Of a stretch of 11,636 nucleotides of DNA, positions 6,234-11,636 are shown in pieces. Both the position numbers and the translations under genes were made by a program. The notes beneath the pieces were generated by a model. It had not been told where the DNA came from, made no database searches, and saw nothing but the letters and a program-made list of their open reading frames with translations. Origin of the DNA: Prevotellaceae bacterium (GTDB lineage Bacteria > Bacteroidota > Bacteroidia > Bacteroidales > Paludibacteraceae); NCBI GenBank assembly GCA_031255055.1, contig JAIRTG010000206.1, positions 1-11,636 on the forward strand, in the 5' to 3' direction. Each line of letters starts with the position of its first letter. The first letter of the stretch is position 1.

Positions 6234-7157
6234 ATGGAAGGATTGGTCATAAAAAATACAGGCAGTTGGTACTGCGTAAAAACCGGCGACAGGAAAGTGT
6301 ATGAATGTAAAATAAAAGGAACCTTTCGGTTAAAAGATATTCAAAGTACAAACCCGATAGCAGTTGGCGACAATGTCCGTTTTGAACTTACCCCCGAAGG
6401 AAACGGATTGATATACGAAATCGAAGACCGTAAGAACTATATCATTCGCCGATCGTCGAACCTCTCGAAACAGTCGCACATTCTGGCATCAAATCTTGAT
6501 TTGGCGGCTCTGATCATAACGGTCAATTATCCCGAAACATCCACCGTGTTTATCGACCGGTTTCTGGCTGTTGCCGAAGCCTATCAGGTATCCGCCTGTC
6601 TCATTTTCAATAAAACGGATCGCTACGACGAAGACGAAACGGAATATCTGAACGCACTGGCTTTCCTTTATGAATGCCTTTCTTATCCTGTTTTTAAAAT
6701 TTCGGCGTTGAATAAGGAACGTTTGGACAACCTGCCGGATTATTTGAAAAATAAAACAACGTTGCTTTCGGGCAATTCGGGAGTCGGAAAATCGACGCTC
6801 ATCAATGCCATGATAACCGGTTTGGATATTAAGACGAGCGAAATATCCCATTACCACAACAAGGGTATGCACACAACCACTTTTTCCGAAATGTTTGAAC
6901 TTCCCCAAGGCGGAAATATCATCGACACTCCGGGCATAAAAGGACTCGGTACAATCGACATGAGCCTTTATGAAGTCGGACATTATTTTAAAGAGATATT
7001 CGCTTTTTCAAAAAACTGCCGCTTCAACAATTGTACGCATGTGCACGAACCCGGCTGCGCGGTAACCAAAGCGGTGGAAAAACATCAAATCAGCGCGTCG
7101 AGGTATCAAAGTTACCTGAGCATTTTGTCCGATTCGGCACAGGGAAAGTATCGGTAG
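6234..7157 (+). CDS. rsgA: Ribosome small-subunit-dependent GTPase A
   Basis: RsgA (YjeQ/EngC) is a circularly permuted GTPase that binds the 30S subunit and helps late maturation of its decoding centre. Domains in order are an N-terminal OB fold (about 1-75), the GTPase domain and a zinc-binding C-terminal domain. The permuted motif order is visible: G4 NKTD (126-129), G5 ISAL (156-159), G1 GNSGVGKST (180-188), the switch-I threonines in GMHTTTF (211-217) and G3 DTPG (231-234). The zinc ligands are C262, C267, H269 and C275 in CRFNNCTHVHEPGC. The length of 307 is normal and all key residues are present. The start follows the barrel-protein gene by 11 bases. No strong terminator lies directly downstream; AT-rich hairpins occur from 7245 on. 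Confidence 0.97.
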   Translation: MEGLVIKNTGSWYCVKTGDRKVYECKIKGTFRLKDIQSTNPIAVGDNVRFELTPEGNGLIYEIEDRKNYIIRRSSNLSKQSHILASNLDLAALIITVNYPETSTVFIDRFLAVAEAYQVSACLIFNKTDRYDEDETEYLNALAFLYECLSYPVFKISALNKERLDNLPDYLKNKTTLLSGNSGVGKSTLINAMITGLDIKTSEISHYHNKGMHTTTFSEMFELPQGGNIIDTPGIKGLGTIDMSLYEVGHYFKEIFAFSKNCRFNNCTHVHEPGCAVTKAVEKHQISASRYQSYLSILSDSAQGKYR

Positions 7158-7321
7158 AGGACATCAACTTTCGACGCAATTCAAAAAATGATTACAATTT
7201 GTAACAAATTAGTAAAATGTCATTTTTTATTGCGCTATTTATATTGATTAAAAATTTCACTCCTATTTTTAATCAGTCATCGCCTCTATTCCAATCGTGA
7301 TAATTTGAAAAAATCGTGTAA

Positions 7322-7340
7322 AAAGGCCTTCAGGGCCTTT
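7322..7340. terminator. Possible hairpin terminator between rsgA and lrp
   Basis: A 7-bp stem AAAGGCC/GGCCTTT has a 5-base loop. On the + strand the following bases are CTGAAC, a poor tail. On the minus strand the stem is followed by TT, making a five-T run. It is 165 bases past the rsgA stop, so its link to rsgA is weak. Confidence 0.35.
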
Positions 7341-7484
7341 CTGAACATCATTTGGTTGCCGTCCAATCTTCACTGTTTTTTACCGGTACGGTCAAATTAA
7401 AAAGATTTTCAGTCTGTCTTTACTACAATATCTAAAATAGACATCGTCTTTCTTTTCGACTTTCTTTTACAAAACAGCTCGAAA

Positions 7485-7518
7485 ATTGTTCATTTGTAAA
7501 TTTAAATGAATATATTTG
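7485..7518 (+). promoter_or_regulatory. Predicted promoter of the lrp-like gene
   Basis: The -7 box TATATTTG (7511-7518) matches TAnnTTTG exactly. Two candidates exist for the -33 element: ATTG at 7485-7488 (22-base spacer, one mismatch) and TTTG at 7493-7496 (14-base spacer, too short). Transcription would start near 7525. This leaves about 30 bases before the ATG at 7556 but only about 7 before the GTG at 7532, and so supports the ATG. Confidence 0.6.
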
Positions 7519-7555
7519 CGGGAAATAACATGTGAAAACAGAAATTAAAATTACT

Positions 7556-8059
7556 ATGGGACATCATCAATTAGACCGCCTGGATAAAAAAATCCTTCAA
7601 ATGATTTCAAAGGATGCAAGAGTTCCTTTCCTCGAAGTGGCCCGCGAAAGCAATGTATCGGGCGCTGCAATTCATCAACGTATTCAAAAGCTGAAAAATA
7701 TCGGCGTGATAAAAGGCTCCGAATTTGTTATCGATACAAACAAGATAGGCTATCAGACTTGTGCTTATATTGGTATTACGTTGGGAGATATCAACTTATT
7801 TTCGGATGTCGTACTGGAACTGGAAGACATTCCCGAAATAGTTGAATGTCACTACGCAACAGGAAGATACTCGATGTTTGTAAAAATATATGCGAAAAAC
7901 AATCGTCATTTATTGCAGATTATTTTGGAGAAAATAACATCGATAAAGGGAATCGCGCATACCGAGACATTCCAAATGTCGCTCGATGAGATATTCCGCC
8001 GCCAATTGTCGGTATTTGACGTCAACGACGAAAGCGTCGATGACGATGTGGAAGAATAG
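7556..8059 (+). CDS. Lrp/AsnC-family transcriptional regulator
   Basis: This is a DNA-binding regulator of the feast/famine family. Counting from the ATG at 7556 it has 167 residues. The N-terminal winged helix-turn-helix (about 5-55) begins LDRLDKKILQMI. It includes the recognition-helix region VSGAAIHQRIQKL (34-46), close to Bacteroidales Lrp proteins. The C-terminal RAM/AsnC ligand domain (about 68-140) contains VECHYATGRYSMFVKIYA (96-113), the usual effector-pocket segment. The C-terminus is unusually acidic (DVNDESVDDDVEE). Such proteins form octamers and often sense amino acids. The target genes here are unknown. An in-frame GTG at 7532 would add eight residues. I prefer the ATG because it gives the family N-terminus (MGHHQLD) and a normal leader from the predicted promoter. 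It converges on aqpZ. Confidence 0.92.
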   Translation: MGHHQLDRLDKKILQMISKDARVPFLEVARESNVSGAAIHQRIQKLKNIGVIKGSEFVIDTNKIGYQTCAYIGITLGDINLFSDVVLELEDIPEIVECHYATGRYSMFVKIYAKNNRHLLQIILEKITSIKGIAHTETFQMSLDEIFRRQLSVFDVNDESVDDDVEE

Positions 8060-8212
8060 ATGCTATTTTTTTTAGAGAGAAGCTACCGCCTACATAGTTT
8101 GATAAAATAGTTGAAGATATTTTGAATGTAGTTCACTTTCAATTTTCTCAAGTATTTTTTGCTGTTTATAGAGCTGTGGAAAGAGTTATCTGTTTTTCTC
8201 TGAGGATGAAAG

Positions 8213-8247
8213 AAAGGACGCCCAATAATGGACGTCCTTTTGTTTTG
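8213..8247. terminator. Bidirectional terminator between lrp and aqpZ
   Basis: The stem AAAGGACG (8213-8220) pairs with CGTCCTTT (8233-8240). After one mismatch the inner bases CCA/TGG continue the stem, leaving a small loop. The + strand continues TGTTTTG and the minus strand CTTTCTTTC, so both sides are T-rich. It lies 30 bases past the aqpZ stop and about 150 past the lrp stop. A weaker, AT-only hairpin with a long T run overlaps the lrp stop itself (8052-8073). The stretch 8060-8212 holds nothing else I can support. Confidence 0.7.
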
Positions 8248-8270
8248 TGTTACATAGAACGATTTACTTT

Positions 8271-8963
8271 CTACTTTTTGCCGTCGGCGCTGATAGCTTT
8301 ATATGCAAAAGCGGCCAAAGCTGCCCCAACGCAGGGTGCAACAATAAATAACCACAATTGCGGCAAAGCCAAAGCGTTGTCGGAAAAAATAGCCTGACTG
8401 ATCGACCGTGCAGGATTGACCGATGTATTCGTCAACGGAATACTGATTAGGTGTATCAGCGTCAAAGTCAAGCCGATTGCAAAACCTGCAAAACCCGGCG
8501 CAGGCTGCTTGTCGGTGACACCCAGTATGACGATAAGAAAGACGAAGGTAAGCGCCGTTTCGACCACAAAAGCGCCGATAGCGCTAATCTGTAAATAACC
8601 GGTAGCGCCGGCAAATGCTTCGCCGTATACGTTTGCGGCAAAAGTCCCTCTGATACCTCCATACTGTGCCACGATAAATGCCATCAAGGCCGCAGCCAAA
8701 ATACCGCCCACAATCTGAGCAACAACATATCCGCCTAAATCTTTAGCGCTCATTCTGCCTGCGCAAAAAACGCCCACCGATACAGCCGGATTCAAATGCG
8801 CTCCCGATATACCGCCGATTCCGTAGGCCATTGCCACTACGGTCAAACCAAAAGCAAGGGAAACCCCCAAAAAACCTACGGAACCACCTGCAAAAACAGC
8901 TGTACCGCAACCTCCAAATACGAGCACAAATGTCCCAATTAATTCTGCAAAATACCTTTTCAT
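8271..8963 (-). CDS. aqpZ: Aquaporin Z-type water channel
   Basis: This 230-residue inner-membrane channel of the MIP family has six transmembrane helices and two half-helices. The two NPA motifs are complete: HLNPAVS (N58-P59-A60) and SVNPARS (N183-P184-A185). The selectivity-filter residues can be placed by comparison with E. coli AqpZ: F38 (in SLAFGL), H171 (in LIHLISIP), T180 and R186. This combination is that of a strict water channel rather than a glycerol facilitator. The protein starts MKRYFAELIGTFVLVFGGCGTAVFAGG, as in many AqpZ proteins, and ends in the basic tail ADGKK. It would permit rapid water flow during osmotic change. It is convergent with the lrp gene. The upstream patatin gene ends 75 bases before its start, in an AT-rich gap where no clear TTTG/TAnnTTTG pair is seen, so it may have a weak promoter or be read through. 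Confidence 0.96.
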   Translation of the reverse strand: MKRYFAELIGTFVLVFGGCGTAVFAGGSVGFLGVSLAFGLTVVAMAYGIGGISGAHLNPAVSVGVFCAGRMSAKDLGGYVVAQIVGGILAAALMAFIVAQYGGIRGTFAANVYGEAFAGATGYLQISAIGAFVVETALTFVFLIVILGVTDKQPAPGFAGFAIGLTLTLIHLISIPLTNTSVNPARSISQAIFSDNALALPQLWLFIVAPCVGAALAAFAYKAISADGKK

Positions 8964-9038
8964 GTTTGTCTTGTTGTTTAATTAATAAAAAATATAAATT
9001 TCGGAAATTCTCATTTATTTAGTCAAAAGGAGTTCGAT

Positions 9039-11339
9039 TTACTTCACAAACCGGTCGTTGAACAACAAAAAGCCGATATTCAGACCAAAATTCCATTTAC
9101 TGGCGGCCGATGTATAATGGTTGCCATAGAGACTGATCGACGCGATTTTGAAGTTGTAAACAAGCGCCGCCTCGAAAATGCCCTGTGAAACAGAAAAGGC
9201 TCTTGCGTAGTCCGCCGTATTATCGGCACGCCTGTTGATTGCCCTCACGGGAATAAACCAGTATGCTTCTCCCCGCACATGAAGCTGGGGAATGATATGA
9301 TATATCGGTTTTATGCCCAGTGCAAAAAACCGGTTGGCGCAATACGCTTCGTTGAACGCCGAAATACTGTGGGGAGTCGGGCTGAAATTCGGCGCCTGAA
9401 TAATCGTCGCCGTATAATTCTGAAGCAATTTTCTCGACGAAAAAACAAACTCGCCGTAAGCGCCGAGCGTAAATTTATCGCTCAACGGATAATACCTGTC
9501 ATAGATTCCCTTCACCTGCACCCAAAGGTCGAAATGTCCTTTTTCGCTATCGTTCGGATAATAGGCCGAAGTAAAATCCTCGCGTCCGCCGACAAGCTGT
9601 GCATCCACTCTATAAAAATACCCCAGCGTAGGATACATGCTCGTATTCAGCGTATAGTTCTGTATCTTCGCAAAAACGCTTCCGAGCGTATAACGGCTTT
9701 CATCATCCTTACTCGTCGGCGTTATAAGGTCTCTGTCCTGCACATAGTAATCTGTCAGACGTCCGAAACCCAATCCCAGTTCCATTCTCGCCTTCATCGT
9801 CAGCGGAAAGCCGATATTAAAGTTGAGATAAGTTTCCGTCTGCGTAAAATATGCGGTGCGATTATCTTCGTAAAAGAGCCTGTTTCCCTCAAAAAAGTCA
9901 AATTTATGCAGCACCAGCGTACCCTTATAATACATATTTCGCTTTGAAGGCAGGTCGATGCGTGTCCCGATTAGCAGTCCGTTGTATATCCGTCCGAACT
10001 GCGCATTGATATACGCGCTGTGAGAATATTCGCCCAAATGCCGATAGGTGATACCCAGATAGGCCTGATTCGACGTCGACGACGACACATTTCCGCCGAT
10101 AGTCAATTTAAAATCCTCTTCAATGCGCACTTTCAGATGCAGGTCGAAATAACCTGTCGCCTCATCGTATTTCGCATGAGGAAGAATCTCCGCTATTTTC
10201 TCATCGGAAACCAGATTATAATAGCTATTTTTGAAATCATCAATATCAAAAATCGCCCCATCCTCCTCCTGAATAGCATGTTTCACATATTGTTCCTGCG
10301 ACGGCTCAACGCCTTCCACCGTGACGCTTTGAAACGCCAGTTTCGGAAACTGCCGGCGGAACTCGTATCTTCTCCTGTCGAGGTCATCGCCAAACGTTTC
10401 GCTTTTGATACGCGCTTTCAGTTCATCCATCCGTTCAATCGTAGCGTCATAACCCAGCTTCACCAGTTCGTCGACCTTCGAAAAGTCAAACGTGTTGACT
10501 TCCGACAGTTCAAAGTTTAAAAGAACACCATCTTCTTCGGGCAAAGAATAATCCGTTCTGGCCATAATCATATTTTCGATTTGCGGCATCAGATTATTTA
10601 TGTCGGGTTTTTTGGGATTATGGGCCACAACGCTCCCGATGATAATATCGGGATTGAAATCACCTTTCATCACATCGACAGGGAAATTATTAAAAATACC
10701 GCCGTCGAAAAGCAGGTGGTCGTTGATAGATATCGGTTTAAACACAAAAGGAAAAGTCATAGAAGCGCGGATAGCGTCTCCCAAGTCACCGCTTTTCAGG
10801 TTCACAGGCTCCTTGTTATAGATATCGGAAGCGACGCATCTGAAAGGCACAAACAGCTTGTCAAAATTGCCTTTCGACGCGGCCGTAGCCCGGGCAAACA
10901 GGGTAAGGAAAGCATAATTCATCGGAATCGGAGAGATGATATTTACAGGCAACAAATTGGGTACAATGTGCAAAGTATCTCCGAAATTAAACTTAAATCG
11001 AAAATCGGCAAAACCCGGATTCGGGTCCGAATTGCGGTAATAAAAGATATTTTCGGGAGGGATTTCGCCCGTCGACCAGTATTTAAAATCGTCCGATTTA
11101 AGCAGTTCAATCATTTCGTCCGGCGAAAGCCCCATCGCATACAATCCGCCGACAATTGCACCCATCGACGTTCCCGCCACATAGTCAATCGGGATATTAT
11201 GCTCCTCCAGCGCTTTTATCACACCGATATGCGTCATCCCCTTGGCGCCTCCTCCACTCAGCACAAGACCCACACTTTGCGCACGCACGCCGCCGGACAC
11301 AAAAATAAAACAGTAACACAAAAACAAAACTTTCCGCAT
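9039..11339 (-). CDS. Patatin-like phospholipase fused to POTRA and outer-membrane beta-barrel (type Vd-like)
   Basis: This 766-residue protein has a signal peptide (1-20, likely cleaved GVRA/QS) and then a patatin domain (about 21-320). The oxyanion loop SGGGAKG spans 28-34, the nucleophile serine is S58 in GTSMG (56-60), and the catalytic aspartate is D212 in FDGGIFNNFP. The serine-aspartate dyad is intact, so lipase or phospholipase A activity is expected. A single POTRA-like segment (about 336-406, FQSVTVEGVE onwards) leads into a C-terminal barrel of alternating beta strands (about 412-766, starting TIGGNVSSSTSNQAYLGITYRH) related to Omp85. This layout matches PlpD/FplA-type type Vd autotransporters, where the barrel takes the lipase to the surface. 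Whether the passenger is released or stays periplasmic is unknown. It is probably transcribed alone; no clear promoter box was found upstream. Confidence 0.9.
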   Translation of the reverse strand: MRKVLFLCYCFIFVSGGVRAQSVGLVLSGGGAKGMTHIGVIKALEEHNIPIDYVAGTSMGAIVGGLYAMGLSPDEMIELLKSDDFKYWSTGEIPPENIFYYRNSDPNPGFADFRFKFNFGDTLHIVPNLLPVNIISPIPMNYAFLTLFARATAASKGNFDKLFVPFRCVASDIYNKEPVNLKSGDLGDAIRASMTFPFVFKPISINDHLLFDGGIFNNFPVDVMKGDFNPDIIIGSVVAHNPKKPDINNLMPQIENMIMARTDYSLPEEDGVLLNFELSEVNTFDFSKVDELVKLGYDATIERMDELKARIKSETFGDDLDRRRYEFRRQFPKLAFQSVTVEGVEPSQEQYVKHAIQEEDGAIFDIDDFKNSYYNLVSDEKIAEILPHAKYDEATGYFDLHLKVRIEEDFKLTIGGNVSSSTSNQAYLGITYRHLGEYSHSAYINAQFGRIYNGLLIGTRIDLPSKRNMYYKGTLVLHKFDFFEGNRLFYEDNRTAYFTQTETYLNFNIGFPLTMKARMELGLGFGRLTDYYVQDRDLITPTSKDDESRYTLGSVFAKIQNYTLNTSMYPTLGYFYRVDAQLVGGREDFTSAYYPNDSEKGHFDLWVQVKGIYDRYYPLSDKFTLGAYGEFVFSSRKLLQNYTATIIQAPNFSPTPHSISAFNEAYCANRFFALGIKPIYHIIPQLHVRGEAYWFIPVRAINRRADNTADYARAFSVSQGIFEAALVYNFKIASISLYGNHYTSAASKWNFGLNIGFLLFNDRFVK

Positions 11340-11490
11340 AATACAACAAATGGCAAACTTTTTTATACTTCACACGGGACGATTACGTACACTGCCCGCC
11401 GGAGAAATTACGGGCTACAGCTCTCTGTTGTCATGCTTACCCGCAGGGTCACTCATCATCCGTATATTCGTAACCTGTAACTTTAATTGT

Positions 11491-11583
11491 AGGGTGGGGG
11501 AAGTCTCCCCCTCGCTTCAGCCGCCTACGGCGTCTTCCGCTACCCCCTCTGCGGGGCTCTGCCCCGCAACGCCCCGAAAGACA
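11491..11583 (-). repeat. GC-rich structured interspersed repeat, copy C
   Basis: Reverse orientation relative to copies A and B. Read on the minus strand, the core differs from copy A by one substitution (GAAGCG for GTAGCG) plus small C-run differences near the 3' end. It shares the 5' TGTCTTTC with copy B but lacks the CTCTTTCTCTTTC tail found in A and B. All three hairpins are conserved. It lies about 150 bases upstream of the patatin gene and in the same direction as that gene. The rest of 11340-11636 shows no gene and no clear promoter; the minor features are a GTAAC repeat at 11470-11480 and a short ACATTG/CAATGT inverted repeat at 11581-11611. Confidence 0.9.
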
Positions 11584-11636
11584 TTGCATGAAAATACCCC
11601 TCACACAATGTAACCGGTACAAAATTAGTGGATATT

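Larger units (their letters stand above)
7158..7555. other. Intergenic region rsgA/lrp with palindromes and hairpins
   Basis: These 398 AT-rich bases have no convincing gene. I see a 13-base perfect palindrome TTACAA-T-TTGTAA (7192-7204), and a perfect 11-bp AT-rich hairpin TGATTAAAAAT/ATTTTTAATCA with a 9-base loop (7245-7275). A 7-bp GC-containing hairpin AAAGGCC-TTCAG-GGCCTTT (7322-7340) has its better T run on the minus strand. The predicted promoter of the Lrp gene (7485-7518) lies near the end. One or more hairpins may end rsgA transcription. The palindrome is a possible operator, perhaps for the adjacent Lrp-type regulator, but this is inference. Confidence 0.6.

Noticed and set aside
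8090..8098. ACCGCCTAC near 8090 as a fragment of repeat copy B
   Set aside because: Only nine bases match and neighbouring repeat sequence is absent, so chance is enough to explain it.
8122..8397. 91-codon + frame across the lrp/aqpZ spacer
   Set aside because: It runs through the terminator hairpin at 8213-8240 and into the 3' end of aqpZ in antisense; no family features.
10581..11480. 299-codon open frame on the + strand opposite the patatin gene
   Set aside because: It lies antisense to the conserved catalytic part of the patatin gene, has a basic low-complexity product with no recognisable domain, and is explained as a shadow of the real frame. The same holds for the frames at 10020-10520 and 9279-9947.
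244..11583. The three GC-rich repeats as a CRISPR array or rRNA/tRNA fragments
   Set aside because: The copies are kilobases apart, in both orientations and without regular spacers, and show no cloverleaf or rRNA-like sequence.

Overview
The window looks like the chromosome of a member of the Bacteroidota, most likely order Bacteroidales. Three things suggest this. Two promoters carry the Bacteroidota -7 box TAnnTTTG. Start codons lack Shine-Dalgarno sequences and sit behind A/T-rich leaders. The gene content fits: a gldG homologue, DapL-type lysine biosynthesis, a patatin fused to an outer-membrane barrel, and an Lrp regulator of Bacteroidales type. Genus and species cannot be set from this sequence.

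Layout, left to right. The 3' end of dapL (+) converges on a leftward pair, gldG then aroA. A 414-base spacer separates gldG from the rightward pyrH. This spacer holds a promoter for each side, a heptamer-based inverted repeat and one copy of a GC-rich structured repeat. pyrH (UMP kinase) and frr (ribosome recycling factor) follow. A strong hairpin comes next, then a POTRA-less Omp85-type barrel gene and rsgA (30S assembly GTPase). After a 398-base AT-rich spacer with hairpins and a promoter comes an Lrp/AsnC regulator. It converges on aqpZ (aquaporin) across a shared terminator. The last gene is a 766-residue patatin/POTRA/beta-barrel protein (-), with another copy of the GC-rich repeat upstream.

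Most genes are housekeeping: lysine/cell-wall and aromatic precursors (dapL, aroA), pyrimidine nucleotides (pyrH) and ribosome turnover or assembly (frr, rsgA). Envelope functions come from gldG, the two Omp85-related proteins and AqpZ. I see no phage, CRISPR array, transposase, toxin-antitoxin pair or biosynthetic cluster.

The least ordinary signal is non-coding. A GC-rich repeat of about 90-110 bases with three predicted hairpins occurs three times, twice in + and once in - orientation, always at a gene boundary. One copy supplies the stop codon and last five codons of aroA. Another has its central hairpin inverted. It behaves like a dispersed REP/MITE-like element. Whether it is already described, and how it moves, cannot be settled from this window.
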